A stretch of DNA of 49,031 bases from Alteromonas sp. ALT199 (GCF_018619335.1 NZ_JAHHDX010000091.1:1-49031), one strand, 5' to 3'; numbered from the stretch's first letter, positions 8,495-18,053 are shown. Notes: generated from the sequence alone by a model not told the origin. Translations and numbers: made by a program.

Positions 8495-10226
8495 CCTTAT
8501 TTCTAACGCACTTGTGCTAGCTGCGGCGTTGGTTATAACTGGATGTCAAACCTACGGTGTTGGTGAAGAAGTTAAACCGCATATTCGCGATGAACTCAAT
8601 CGTTCTCAGAATACACCTGTCAGCAAGCCTGCGCCTCCACCGCAGTTGAACCAAGAATTGCTGTCAGAAGTGGCGCGTTATCAATCATTGCCTGCGCCTA
8701 CCTCTCAGAAGATGTTTGCAGTCTCGGCTAATAATGTGGATGTTCGCCCTTTCTTTGATGCTCTGGTGGAAGATACGCCATACAGTGTAGCCGTGCATCC
8801 AGCTGTGTCTGGTCAAATAAGCTTAACACTTAAAGACGTTGCCCTTGACGATGTAATTAAGATTATTTCTAGAATGTATCCGTTGGATGTATTTTTAGAA
8901 GGTAAGGTCATCCAGGTCATGCCGTCGCAATTAAAGACTGAATCTATCCCGGTTAACTTCTTAATGATCAAGCGTTTTGGCGTTTCGAACGTAAGCGTGA
9001 TAGCAGGCGGCGTTAGTGAGCAGGACCAGAATAACGGTGGTAACAACGGCGGTATTAACGGCAACAACAATGTGAGCGGTAACGCACTGGGCGGTCAAGG
9101 TGGCTTTGGTGGTCAAGGAGGCCTTGGCGGCAACAATATACAGCAGCTCAACGGATCAAACATTCAAACCACCAGCGAAAACGATTTTTGGAGTGACTTG
9201 AAAGAGGCATTAAAAGTACTGGTGTCTCCTACAGAAGGTCGCCAGGTTGTGGTTTCACCCCAAGCGGGCTTGGTCACAGTTCGGGCGCTGCCAAGTGAAA
9301 TTGCAGTAGTGAGAGACTTCTTAAATCAAAGCCAAGAAAGCCTACAGAGACAGGTAGTGCTAGAAGCACGGATCATTGAGGTCACCCTTAACGATGGTTA
9401 TCAACAAGGTGTTCGATGGGACCGCATCGCAAGCGGTTTAACCGGCAGCTTGAACTTTGGTTTCAGTGGCGGAGCTCTCGCTTCGAATTTTGCAGCAAAC
9501 ACAGCTGCGGGCATCGACCCTGCTATTAACGCAGTAAATGCCATCGGCAATACTATTTCTACCGATATCGGTGGAGTATCAACGTTGCGTATTTCCCGCG
9601 GTGATTTTGATGGCGTTATCAATATGCTTCAAACTCAGGGTGATGTGCAAATGCTAAGTAATCCCCGTGTTACGGTAACTAACAACCAGAAGGCCGTAAT
9701 TAAAGTAGGGCAAGATGAGTACTTTGTTACCGATGTGTCGACCAGTGAAGATCAAAGCACAACAAGTACTGAAAACGAAAATGATATCGAGCTTACGCCT
9801 TTCTTCTCTGGTATTGCTTTGGATGTAACCCCGCAAATAGATAAAAGCGGTTCTGTGATACTGCATGTTCACCCCTCGGTAACAGAAACGGCGGAACAAA
9901 CAAAAGTCATCCAAGTGGGCGACCAGCAAATCTTGCTACCACTTGCACAAAGTAATATTCGTGAGTCTGACACTGTGATCCGTGCCCGCGACGGCGAAAT
10001 AGTGGTGATAGGTGGTTTGATGGAAACCGTTACCAGCGAGCAAGAGTCTAAGACCCCGCTATTAGGCGATATTCCCTTTATTGGGAATGCGTTTAAAAAT
10101 AAAGCGAAAACCCAGAGTAAACGCGAGTTGGTAATACTTATTCGCCCTTCTGTCGTTCAGCCAGATACATGGGAAAAGCAGCGCCTTCGTACTCAATCAT
10201 TGCTTGATCAGTGGTATAGAAACTAG
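8478..10226 (+). CDS. mshL: MSHA secretin MshL
   Basis: Outer-membrane secretin through which the pilus passes, about 582 residues. It begins with a lipoprotein signal (ALVITGC lipobox), then an STN/N0-like domain (about 75-150), a secretin N domain, and the C-terminal secretin beta-barrel with conserved blocks such as VVLEARIIEVTLNDG, LSNPRVTVTNNQKA, EIVVIGGLM and PLLGDIPFIGNAFKN. A low-complexity Gly/Asn-rich stretch (about 175-235) is inserted within the N-domain region. I prefer ATG 8478 over ATG 8472 two codons upstream; the two are close and cannot be separated by the ribosome site. It runs three bases short of mshM. Confidence 0.95.
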   Translation: MKLKNSLISNALVLAAALVITGCQTYGVGEEVKPHIRDELNRSQNTPVSKPAPPPQLNQELLSEVARYQSLPAPTSQKMFAVSANNVDVRPFFDALVEDTPYSVAVHPAVSGQISLTLKDVALDDVIKIISRMYPLDVFLEGKVIQVMPSQLKTESIPVNFLMIKRFGVSNVSVIAGGVSEQDQNNGGNNGGINGNNNVSGNALGGQGGFGGQGGLGGNNIQQLNGSNIQTTSENDFWSDLKEALKVLVSPTEGRQVVVSPQAGLVTVRALPSEIAVVRDFLNQSQESLQRQVVLEARIIEVTLNDGYQQGVRWDRIASGLTGSLNFGFSGGALASNFAANTAAGIDPAINAVNAIGNTISTDIGGVSTLRISRGDFDGVINMLQTQGDVQMLSNPRVTVTNNQKAVIKVGQDEYFVTDVSTSEDQSTTSTENENDIELTPFFSGIALDVTPQIDKSGSVILHVHPSVTETAEQTKVIQVGDQQILLPLAQSNIRESDTVIRARDGEIVVIGGLMETVTSEQESKTPLLGDIPFIGNAFKNKAKTQSKRELVILIRPSVVQPDTWEKQRLRTQSLLDQWYRN

Positions 10227-10228
10227 TT

Positions 10229-11131
10229 ATGTATCAAGGCTTTTATCACTTCACAGAGATGCCGTTTTCGCTTACGCCGAACACGGATTTCTTTTGTGCG
10301 CTGGCGCCGCACAACGAAGCGCTAAAAGTCATTTTGTCTGCGTTAAGTATGTCTGAAGGCTTTATTAAAGTGACCGGTGAAGTAGGTACAGGCAAAACTT
10401 TGTTGTGCCGCAAACTGATAAACCACCTTTCGGATAAATTCGTAGCCTGCTACTTGCCGAATCCATATCTAAGCCCTGACGAGTTGCGTATAGCCTTCGC
10501 CAATGAATTAGGTATTGATGTAAGTAAAAATGAAGCTTCTCAGGGGTTACACAGTGCCATAGAGTCAAGGCTTTTAGCACTTAAACAAGAGGGGCGGCAA
10601 GCGGTACTGATTATCGATGAAGCGCAATCGTTAAGCTGGGATGCACTTGAGATGCTGCGCTTGTTTAGCAATTTAGAAACAGAGAAAAGTAAGCTGCTTC
10701 AAATTGTTTTATTCGGCCAGCCAGAGCTTGACGTTAACCTGTCAAACCCCAAGGTTAGGCAAATCCGTCAGCGCATCAGCTTCTCTTACACGCTGCGCAC
10801 CATGACGTCGGCAGAAGTGGATTATTACATAGGACACAGACTGACAACGGCTGGAGGCAGCGAGCAATTAATTTCTAAAGGTTTACGCGCTTTTATCGCA
10901 TTAGTCACCCGAGGGACACCAAGGTTGGTCAATATTGTTTGTCACAAAATACTTCTTCGCGCTTACGGTCAGGGGAAGAGTTCTGCGAATTGGCAACATA
11001 CGATAAACGCGGTGTTTGATACTGACGACTGTAAACGCCAGCTGATACCCAGACAAAGCATTGTCATAGCATCAGTTGCTGTGATTGCCGTTGCAAGTGT
11101 GCTTCACCTTTACAGGGCAGCGGGTTTGTGA
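10229..11131 (+). CDS. mshM: MSHA biogenesis ATPase MshM (ExeA-like)
   Basis: An AAA ATPase of 300 residues of the ExeA/GspA family. The Walker A motif GEVGTGKT is at 50-57 and Walker B VLIIDEAQ at about 126-133. A hydrophobic stretch near the C-terminus (about 276-292) suggests a membrane anchor. ExeA-type proteins help insert secretins through peptidoglycan; applying this to MshM is inference. It follows mshL almost directly and overlaps mshN by four bases (GTGA). Confidence 0.9.
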   Translation: MYQGFYHFTEMPFSLTPNTDFFCALAPHNEALKVILSALSMSEGFIKVTGEVGTGKTLLCRKLINHLSDKFVACYLPNPYLSPDELRIAFANELGIDVSKNEASQGLHSAIESRLLALKQEGRQAVLIIDEAQSLSWDALEMLRLFSNLETEKSKLLQIVLFGQPELDVNLSNPKVRQIRQRISFSYTLRTMTSAEVDYYIGHRLTTAGGSEQLISKGLRAFIALVTRGTPRLVNIVCHKILLRAYGQGKSSANWQHTINAVFDTDDCKRQLIPRQSIVIASVAVIAVASVLHLYRAAGL

Positions 11132-12456
11132 GCATTTTAAACGATACGCTAAAATCGCTAGATGAGCGAAATAAAAGCGAAGATTTTGGGTTACCGCCTA
11201 CGGTTCACGTTGCAAATCGCTCGCTATGGCCAAAAGCACTCATTTCGCTCATTGGACTAGCACTGGTTATATGGTTGGTGTTGAGCAGTATGACTGAGTC
11301 TGTGGATAGTAATAGTGCTGGTAATGCAGGTAGTGCTAATACTGTTGCAAAAGTTGATGTACCGAATACAGCAGACTCAATGCAAAATGAGCCCATTAAA
11401 ACGGGTGATGAAAGTACGGCTGAGCAAGCCGACAATAGTGCCGAGAAAGGATTAGAAGGCATGAAGTCTACGCCGTTATCTGAGCAAGATATGGCATATC
11501 AAAATACGCCGTCAGATGTGGCCGAGCTTGTTTTTAATAGTGTTGACGAGACAATAGTCGATGACGAGGCCGAATATAGGCAGCGTACGAAAGCTACTAA
11601 TTCTTCAAACGCAAACTCAAACTCAAACTCGAAAACTAAGTCAGATGAAGCGGCAATAGCAGCTGCAGCCGAAACCATATCCACCGAGACAGAAGAAACT
11701 GGCTCGGCAGTAGTGAAAGCCTCAGGCTTAACCCAAGAAAACGCCAATATACAAACGGCCAACAAGACAAACCTTGGAACAAACGTTAAAACAAGCGGTG
11801 AATTAAGGGCGCCTACGCCAAATAGCATTATTTCGCGAGAGCCTGCAATTGACGTTACGCCTAAATCCCCGGAGCAACAAAGCGCCGTTCATTTAGAAGC
11901 AGGGCTTAAAGCTTACAATTTTGGCATTTTCGATGAAGCCCAAAAAAGCTTTACTCTTGCACTGTCTACCTACCCGCAAAACACCGAGGCTCGTAAACAA
12001 TTGGCCGCGCTTTATTTTGGTCAAAATAACAACTTACAAGCGTTACAGGTACTTTCAGAAGGCGTTGTGATGTCGCCAGAATCGTTAGTGTGGCGAGAAC
12101 TCATGGCTAAGATTTTGGTTCAGGAAAGCCGTTTTGAAGAAGCACTGAACCTTATGCCTGACAGCTTAGATGCTAAAGCACTGGCTGAAAAACGTATTGA
12201 TTATCTGATACTAAAGGGCACCTCTGCACAAACTATCAATAAACCAGAACAAGCTATCTCGGCGTTTAGCGCTATGACCTCGCTACAACCGGATAACGCA
12301 AAATGGTGGCTGGCACTGGGGGTTAATTACGATGCACTGTTAGACAAGCGCTTGGCCATTTCTTCATATTCTAGAGCCCTTGCAATTGGTGGCCTCTCTT
12401 CTACGTCATCGCAATATGCTAGTGCCCGCTTAACTGATTTACAGGAGCAACCTTAA
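11128..12456 (+). CDS. mshN: MSHA biogenesis TPR protein MshN
   Basis: A 442-residue bitopic protein with a short cytoplasmic N-terminus containing the MshN-like SILNDTLKSLDERN motif, a membrane helix (about 34-52), a long low-complexity acidic and Ser/Asn-rich linker (about 55-240), and C-terminal tetratricopeptide repeats (about 255-440). The TPR region probably binds other pilus-assembly proteins in the periplasm. GTG start overlapping the mshM stop; TAATG junction with mshE. The linker is the least constrained part. Confidence 0.88.
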   Translation: MSILNDTLKSLDERNKSEDFGLPPTVHVANRSLWPKALISLIGLALVIWLVLSSMTESVDSNSAGNAGSANTVAKVDVPNTADSMQNEPIKTGDESTAEQADNSAEKGLEGMKSTPLSEQDMAYQNTPSDVAELVFNSVDETIVDDEAEYRQRTKATNSSNANSNSNSKTKSDEAAIAAAAETISTETEETGSAVVKASGLTQENANIQTANKTNLGTNVKTSGELRAPTPNSIISREPAIDVTPKSPEQQSAVHLEAGLKAYNFGIFDEAQKSFTLALSTYPQNTEARKQLAALYFGQNNNLQALQVLSEGVVMSPESLVWRELMAKILVQESRFEEALNLMPDSLDAKALAEKRIDYLILKGTSAQTINKPEQAISAFSAMTSLQPDNAKWWLALGVNYDALLDKRLAISSYSRALAIGGLSSTSSQYASARLTDLQEQP

Positions 12457-14168
12457 TGCGTCCTCGATTAAAGATGCGCCTTGGCGATTTATTAGTTCAC
12501 GAAAATATTATCACCAGCGAACAGCTCGATAACGCGCTATCAGCACAGCGTTCATCTGGGCGTAAACTTGGTGATTCGCTTATTGATCTGGGGTTTATCA
12601 GTGAGCCTCAACTCCTTCGCTTTCTCGCTCAGCAGCTCAATATTCCTTTTCTAGATATTACGCAGCGTCGAATTGATCCTGAGCAAGCGCAATTAATTCC
12701 AGAAACTTACGCAAGGCGTTATCGCGCGCTAGTGCTAGAAGCTGACGACGATGAAGTGCTGGTGGGAATGAGCGACCCCACTGACTTAGGTGGTCTTGAT
12801 CAGTTAGGGCCGCTTGTGGCACCTCGTTCTATTGAGCTGGCGATAGTACAAGAGAATCAGATGTTAGAAGCGTTTGATTCGGTTTATCGTCGTACCCAAG
12901 ACATTGCGTCATTTGCTGAAAAGTTAGGCGAGGAATACGCCGATGAAACAGACTTTGAACTGTCTGCCCTCGACGATACAACATCAGATGCCACAGTAGT
13001 AAAGCTACTTCACTCTATTTTTGAAGATGCGGTTCAAGTGCGCGCGTCTGATATTCATATCGAGCCGGATGAAAATATTCTGCGCATCAGGCAGCGTGTA
13101 GACGGTGTATTGCAAGAAAATACGCTAGACCAAGTAAAAATTGCCTCGGCATTGGTGCTCAGGCTAAAGCTAATGTCTGGTCTCGACATATCAGAAAAGC
13201 GAATTCCTCAAGACGGGCGTTTTAATATAAAAGTGAAAGGCCATACTCTTGATGTGCGTGTTTCTACCATGCCCGTTGCTAATGGTGAAGCGGTGGTAAT
13301 GCGATTGCTAGATCAATCCGCAGGCCTTTTAACCTTGAATCAAACGGGTATGCCTGATGCGATGGCTGAAAAGTTTCGTGCCGCCATTAACCGTCCCCAC
13401 GGTATGATTTTGGTCACTGGGCCAACGGGTTCGGGTAAAACTACCACCTTGTATGGCGCACTAAGTGAGCTCAATAAGCCCGATTTAAAAATTATTACCG
13501 CTGAAGACCCCATTGAATATCGTTTGCCTCGTATCAATCAGGTGCAAGTGAACTCAAAAATTGGCCTCGACTTCGCATCAATTTTGCGTACCACCCTTCG
13601 CCAAGATCCCGACATTATTATGGTGGGGGAAATGCGCGATCAAGAAACCGTAGAAATAGGACTTAGAGGCGCGCTAACTGGCCATTTGGTATTAAGTACG
13701 CTCCACACCAATGACTCTGTAACTAGCGCTATACGTCTTATCGATATGGGCGCAGCGCCCTATCTAGTAGCTACTTCACTACGTGGAGTGTTGGCGCAGC
13801 GCCTGGTACGCCGTTTATGTGAAAACTGTAAAGTGGAGCGACCACCGAGTGCGCAAGAGCAAGCTTGGGTAGGCTTCTTAAAGCCAGAGCTAGCAAACGC
13901 GACATTTTGCAAAGGTAGAGGCTGTAATAGCTGCAACCATACAGGCTACAAAGGTCGTATTGGTGTTTTCGAGTTTTTAGAAATGAACGAAGATATGATG
14001 GAGGCCCTGCGAGACGATAATACTCAGGGTTTTGTTGATGCAACAAAGGCGAATAAAGACTTTGTGCCCCTTTCTCATATGGCCCTTGATTATGCCGCCA
14101 AAGGTAAAACTTCGTTAGATGAGGTCTTTAAGGTGGCTGAATTTGTGCCTGAGGTGGTGAACCACTAA
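12456..14168 (+). CDS. mshE: MSHA pilus extension ATPase MshE
   Basis: Cytoplasmic GspE/PilB-type hexameric ATPase that powers pilus extension, 570 residues. The N-terminus carries two tandem MshEN motifs, RLGDLLVHENIITSEQL and KLGDSLIDLGFISEPQL, the arrangement known to bind c-di-GMP in Vibrio cholerae MshE. The ATPase core has Walker A GPTGSGKTT (about 322-330), an Asp box, Walker B DPDIIMVGEMRD, a His box LVLSTLHTND, and a four-cysteine zinc site (CENC with CKGRGCNSC). TAATG junctions on both sides show coupling with mshN and mshG. Family assignment is secure; c-di-GMP control is inferred from motif conservation. Confidence 0.97.
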   Translation: MRPRLKMRLGDLLVHENIITSEQLDNALSAQRSSGRKLGDSLIDLGFISEPQLLRFLAQQLNIPFLDITQRRIDPEQAQLIPETYARRYRALVLEADDDEVLVGMSDPTDLGGLDQLGPLVAPRSIELAIVQENQMLEAFDSVYRRTQDIASFAEKLGEEYADETDFELSALDDTTSDATVVKLLHSIFEDAVQVRASDIHIEPDENILRIRQRVDGVLQENTLDQVKIASALVLRLKLMSGLDISEKRIPQDGRFNIKVKGHTLDVRVSTMPVANGEAVVMRLLDQSAGLLTLNQTGMPDAMAEKFRAAINRPHGMILVTGPTGSGKTTTLYGALSELNKPDLKIITAEDPIEYRLPRINQVQVNSKIGLDFASILRTTLRQDPDIIMVGEMRDQETVEIGLRGALTGHLVLSTLHTNDSVTSAIRLIDMGAAPYLVATSLRGVLAQRLVRRLCENCKVERPPSAQEQAWVGFLKPELANATFCKGRGCNSCNHTGYKGRIGVFEFLEMNEDMMEALRDDNTQGFVDATKANKDFVPLSHMALDYAAKGKTSLDEVFKVAEFVPEVVNH

Positions 14169-15397
14169 TGCCTCAGTTTAGTTATGCGGGTAAATCGGCT
14201 CAAGGTGGCCCTCAAAAAGGCATTATTGAGGCTGCGTCTGCGCAGGCAGCGGCGCAGGCTTTGTTGTCTAAAAACATAGTTCCTATTTCGATAGAAGAAA
14301 CTAAAAAGGCAGCAAAAGCGGGCGGAGGTTTAGACATCGGGCGCCTGTTCGAACCTAAGGTGGGACTGGATGAGATGATAATCTTTTCTCGCCAAATGTA
14401 CTCGCTTCTAAAAGCCGGTATTCCGATTATTAGGGCAATTAAAGGGCTAAGTGAAAACGCCTCACATAAGCGTTTCCAAGAGATTTTAAAGGATATTGCC
14501 GATCAGCTTGAGCAAGGCAGAAGCTTATCTTCGGCTATGACGAAGTATGAAAAAGTTTTCACGCGGTTAACGATTTCTGTTGTCGTAGTAGGTGAAAATA
14601 CCGGTAAGCTAGACGATGTTTTCCTGCAGTTAGCGCTCTATTTTGAACGAGAACAGGAAACCCGAAAGCGCATCAAATCCGCATTGAGATACCCCACTTT
14701 TGTACTGATAGCACTCGCTATTGCCATGTTTATATTAAATCTTTTCGTTGTTCCTGTTTTCACACAAATGTTTGAGCGGTTCGACACCGAGCTACCCATA
14801 ATGACTCGCGTTTTAATAGGCACTTCAAACTTCTTTGTAAACTATTGGTGGCTTATCTTAATCGTATCGATTTGCATAATTATCTCAGCTAAACAATATG
14901 TTAATTCGACTATTGGACGACTTAAATGGGACAAATTTAAACTAAAGTTGCCTGTCGTAGGCAGCATTATTGAGCGATCATTACTTTCAAGATATAGCCG
15001 TAGCTTTTCTATGATTCTGCGTGCAGGCGTGCCGTTAACTGCGGGCCTGTCACTAACGGCGGATGCTGTAGATAACGCTCATATGCAAATGCGCATTAAA
15101 GAGATGCGTCAAGGCATAGAAAAGGGCGAAAGTTTGTTGAGAGTTTCGAAAAATAGCGAACTGTTTTCTACACTTGTATTACAGATGATTGCTGTAGGTG
15201 AGGAAACTGGGCGACTTGAGCCACTTTTAGAAGAAAGCGCTGATTATTACGAGCGTGAAGTTGATTTTGACCTTAAAAGCTTAACCGCCAAGATTGAGCC
15301 GATATTGATAGGTTTCGTTGCAGTCATGGTGTTAATACTGGCACTAGGCATATTTACACCAATGTGGAACATGATGTCGGCGGTGAAAGGCGGGTAA
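14168..15397 (+). CDS. mshG: MSHA inner-membrane platform protein MshG
   Basis: Polytopic platform protein of the GspF/PilC family, 409 residues. It has two T2SSF domains (about 70-195 and 275-395) with membrane helices around 170-195, 220-240 and 375-400. The repeated motifs, for example FSRQMYSLLKAGIPI in the first and YSRSFSMILRAGVPL in the second, are clear. It couples the MshE motor to pilin extraction and addition. ATG start overlaps the mshE stop (TAATG). Confidence 0.95.
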   Translation: MPQFSYAGKSAQGGPQKGIIEAASAQAAAQALLSKNIVPISIEETKKAAKAGGGLDIGRLFEPKVGLDEMIIFSRQMYSLLKAGIPIIRAIKGLSENASHKRFQEILKDIADQLEQGRSLSSAMTKYEKVFTRLTISVVVVGENTGKLDDVFLQLALYFEREQETRKRIKSALRYPTFVLIALAIAMFILNLFVVPVFTQMFERFDTELPIMTRVLIGTSNFFVNYWWLILIVSICIIISAKQYVNSTIGRLKWDKFKLKLPVVGSIIERSLLSRYSRSFSMILRAGVPLTAGLSLTADAVDNAHMQMRIKEMRQGIEKGESLLRVSKNSELFSTLVLQMIAVGEETGRLEPLLEESADYYEREVDFDLKSLTAKIEPILIGFVAVMVLILALGIFTPMWNMMSAVKGG

Positions 15398-15425
15398 TAG
15401 GTTCGCTATTTCAATGGGGTAAAAC

Positions 15426-15926
15426 GTGGCTAGCACGAAAGCAGGGCTATTTAACTTTATCGTGATTGGGTTGGTACTTGCTGTTTTGGCTGCGTCGTAT
15501 GTGTATCACGCAACACCAGTTATGGTAGAAGCCGAAAAAGTAAATAAAGAAAACGCACTGGCTCAGTTTCAACGGATTGTTCTGTTAGCGAGAGCGCAAT
15601 GGATAAAAACCAAGCAACCTAAAGTGTTGATTTACGAAACTGATTTTGATGCCAGTGGCGGCACAATGCAGAAACATGAAAAAGAAGTAGCGGCAGAGCT
15701 TTTTGTAAATACAAAAGGTTGGCCTGAAGGGTTTGAAGCAGGGGTCGGAAATGCTTGTGAATACATGTTCACGCTGGCGACATTAAGAGAATTCGATGTG
15801 TCGTCTGAAATATCTGTAAGCGATGAATACGTTAACGGTTATTTGCAATGTGTATTTTTTATTCATGACAAGGTTTGGTTTGAGTACAACGCTGGTAGCG
15901 GTGTTGTCAAAGAAAGAAAAACGTAA
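15426..15926 (+). CDS. mshF: MSHA biogenesis protein MshF
   Basis: A 166-residue bitopic protein with a membrane helix (about 8-26), then an extracytoplasmic domain with a GWP motif (98-100), cysteines at 111 and 142 and a C-terminal WFEYNAGSGVV. Position between mshG and mshB is the standard mshF position. GTG start with GGGGT upstream. A second gene with the same landmarks lies before the operon at 5317-5832. The molecular role of MshF is not established; a minor structural or assembly role is likely. Confidence 0.85.
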   Translation: MASTKAGLFNFIVIGLVLAVLAASYVYHATPVMVEAEKVNKENALAQFQRIVLLARAQWIKTKQPKVLIYETDFDASGGTMQKHEKEVAAELFVNTKGWPEGFEAGVGNACEYMFTLATLREFDVSSEISVSDEYVNGYLQCVFFIHDKVWFEYNAGSGVVKERKT

Positions 15927-15971
15927 CTAAGCGTCGGAGTTATGCGCTTATTTTGTAATCTAGGAGATAGT

Positions 15972-16559
15972 ATGAACACGAGACAGCAAGGCTTTACCCT
16001 TATAGAGCTCATCATTGTTGTAATAATTTTAGGCTTGCTAGCGGCTACGGCGCTGCCGCGTTTTATTGACGTTACTGACGAAGCGCGAGAAGCCAGTGTG
16101 GAAGGTGTTGCAGGTGGTTTTGCTGCCGCTGTTGGTCTTGTAAGAGCGCAGTGGGAAGTGGAAGGGCGCCCAAGTGGCAATAATGGCAACGGCAATGGCA
16201 CAGTGGTCACTTATGACCAAACGCCTGTGGGTGTAGATGGCACCATTGGTTACCCTACCGGCAGCTCTACCGGTAACACACTTATTTCTACGGTTAACAA
16301 TACCGAGTGCAAAAACACATTTGACTTAATCCTTCAGTCGGCGCCTACCAACACGACATCAACGAACGATACAGTTGTTGCTGACTTCAGGTACGCGGTT
16401 CGTTCAGATGACTCTGGCGCAAACACGCTTTGTGTTTATTACTTAGTTGAGTCTATGGGCTTACCTAATAGTTCAGCACCAGCAGATGGCACGCCTGACG
16501 GTACCACGTTTGACGGTTTCACTTACAACCCAGCCACTGGCCAGGTTACTGTTTTTTAA
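15972..16559 (+). CDS. mshB: MSHA-type prepilin MshB
   Basis: Type IV prepilin with the peptidase site MNTRQQG/FTLIEL: a 7-residue leader, Phe+1, Glu+5 and a hydrophobic helix that assembles the filament core. The total is 195 residues. A start at ATG 15942 would give a longer leader, but TAGGAGA lies just before ATG 15972, so I use the latter. The globular part carries two Cys. A short Gly/Asn-rich stretch (around 70-78) is present. Its place just before mshA and its similarity suggest a duplicate of the major pilin or a minor pilin. Confidence 0.9.
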   Translation: MNTRQQGFTLIELIIVVIILGLLAATALPRFIDVTDEAREASVEGVAGGFAAAVGLVRAQWEVEGRPSGNNGNGNGTVVTYDQTPVGVDGTIGYPTGSSTGNTLISTVNNTECKNTFDLILQSAPTNTTSTNDTVVADFRYAVRSDDSGANTLCVYYLVESMGLPNSSAPADGTPDGTTFDGFTYNPATGQVTVF

Positions 16560-16581
16560 TTAATACTCAGGAAGTTTGAAT

Positions 16582-17079
16582 ATGCAAAAAGTATCAAGAC
16601 AACAGGGTTTTACCCTAATCGAGTTAATCATAGTTATTGTATTGCTGGGTATTTTGGCGGTAACCGCAGCACCTAAGTTTTTGAACCTGCAAGACGATGC
16701 GCGAGATTCTGTATTACAGGGTATTGCCGGCTCTTTAGAGTCAGCATCATCTGTTGTTTACGGTAAAGCGTTAATTAATGATGTAGCTGGAAGCAATGAT
16801 GCATCGCAAAATGTAGATGTAGGTTCATCAACCGTTTCTTTGGTATACGGATATCCGGCGGGCCAAACAGCCGCAAACATTACTGCGTTGCTTGATCTCC
16901 CTGATGAATATGCAGTCTCTGCTGTTAATACAGGTTTCGCCCTAATCTACTATACTGGATTTGGTACGTACTCAGATACAGCACCGACAGCTGCAGACTC
17001 TGCATGTACTGTAGAGTACACAAATTCAACGGCTGAAGGCGAACGTCCTGAAATCACAGTAAACACTTGCGTTCAGTAA
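16582..17079 (+). CDS. mshA: MSHA major pilin MshA
   Basis: Type IV prepilin, probably the major subunit by its position in the operon. Leader MQKVSRQQG with cleavage before FTLIELIIV, then the N-terminal helix and a globular domain ending in a two-cysteine loop (SACTVEY to VNTCVQ), as in pilin D-regions. About 165 residues. I use ATG 16582, which has AGGAAG at an 7-base spacing; a TTG two codons upstream is unlikely. No obvious separate promoter is seen in the 22-base gap before it. Confidence 0.9.
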   Translation: MQKVSRQQGFTLIELIIVIVLLGILAVTAAPKFLNLQDDARDSVLQGIAGSLESASSVVYGKALINDVAGSNDASQNVDVGSSTVSLVYGYPAGQTAANITALLDLPDEYAVSAVNTGFALIYYTGFGTYSDTAPTAADSACTVEYTNSTAEGERPEITVNTCVQ

Positions 17080-17080
17080 T

Positions 17081-17542
17081 GTGAAGAGAAACGGTTTTAC
17101 ACTCGTAGAACTTATTATAACCATATTGGTTATTGGGGTGCTGGCGGTTACCGCCGCACCTCGTTTTCTTGGTAGCGATACCGAAGAAGCCATTGCGCTT
17201 CGCGATAGGACCCTTCAGCTAGTGCGCAATATGCAGCTTCGTGCTATGCAAAACATACAAGACAGTAGCTGCGTGAAGGTCACATCAACCATGATTGCTC
17301 CTCCCGCTGGTCACGACTGTGCGAACTCCCTATCCACCGCCTTTGATGACGACCAAGTTATCAATGCTTCTAATACTGATTTCACTTTTCAAACTGCAGA
17401 TGAAAACGGCGATAGTTTTTCGCAAATTCAGTTTGACGGATTCGGCCGACCAAGCAATATTGCCTGCTCAACTAACTGCAAAATTCAAATAAGTACCTTT
17501 ACCATGTGTTTGCAAAGTGAAGGAGCCATTTATGCGTGCTAG
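17081..17542 (+). CDS. mshC: MSHA minor prepilin MshC
   Basis: Minor prepilin of 153 residues with a five-residue leader MKRNG and the FTLVELIITILVIGVLAVTAAPRFL core, retaining Glu+5. The C-terminal part has several cysteines (HDC, CSTNC, MCLQS, YAC), suggesting disulfides. GTG start one base after the mshA stop, without a strong ribosome site, so translation is probably coupled to mshA. The 3' end overlaps mshD. Confidence 0.87.
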   Translation: MKRNGFTLVELIITILVIGVLAVTAAPRFLGSDTEEAIALRDRTLQLVRNMQLRAMQNIQDSSCVKVTSTMIAPPAGHDCANSLSTAFDDDQVINASNTDFTFQTADENGDSFSQIQFDGFGRPSNIACSTNCKIQISTFTMCLQSEGAIYAC

Positions 17543-18053
17543 CGCAATGTTTCCTGCGCGCGGAAAGCACATGAAAGGCTTTACTTTGTTAGAGCTAGTA
17601 ATTGGTATTGTTGTATTCACTATCAGCTTAACAATAGTGCTATCACTTATAGTACCGCAAGCTGAACAAACGGCTGAGCCATTTCGCCAAGTAAAAGCAG
17701 CGAAGTTAGGTCAGTCGTTAATGAACGACATTCTAAGCCGTTCCTATGATGAAAACAGCGACCGAAGCCCGCCTTTTGAAACCTGCAATGCTAAAGGAAG
17801 TTGTTCAACAACACTTGGCCCTGAAGAAGCCAGTGAAGACGACTATGACGATGTTGACGATTACAACGGCTACGTAGTGAGTAATGTGGGCGGAAACTAT
17901 AACAATTTTGGTTTTTCGGTAACGGTAGACTACGACAGCGACTTAGATGACAGTACGCCCACAGACGGTCAAACGTTCAAGCGCATAGATATAGCAGTGA
18001 CTGCACCAGACGGCCAAGTTTACAACTTCAGCGCTTATCGAGGGAGCTATTAA
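17532..18053 (+). CDS. mshD: MSHA minor prepilin MshD
   Basis: Minor prepilin with MKG/FTLLELVIGIVVFTISL, Glu+5 present. I choose ATG 17532 because GAAGGAG precedes it; this gives a leader of 16 residues, longer than usual, so ATG 17547 is a possible alternative. The globular domain is acidic (EEASEDDYDDVDDYN), which may be a calcium-binding or flexible loop. It overlaps mshC by 11 bases and joins mshO by TAATG. Confidence 0.85.
   Translation: MRASAMFPARGKHMKGFTLLELVIGIVVFTISLTIVLSLIVPQAEQTAEPFRQVKAAKLGQSLMNDILSRSYDENSDRSPPFETCNAKGSCSTTLGPEEASEDDYDDVDDYNGYVVSNVGGNYNNFGFSVTVDYDSDLDDSTPTDGQTFKRIDIAVTAPDGQVYNFSAYRGSY

Noticed and set aside
9035..9140. DNA tandem repeat or CRISPR-like array in mshL
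   Set aside because: The repetition follows Gly/Asn codons of a low-complexity protein segment and stays in frame; it is not a separate DNA element.
11499..11828. Long antisense open frame within mshN
   Set aside because: It is the shadow of the low-complexity linker of mshN; its product is a mirror of that composition and has no start signal.
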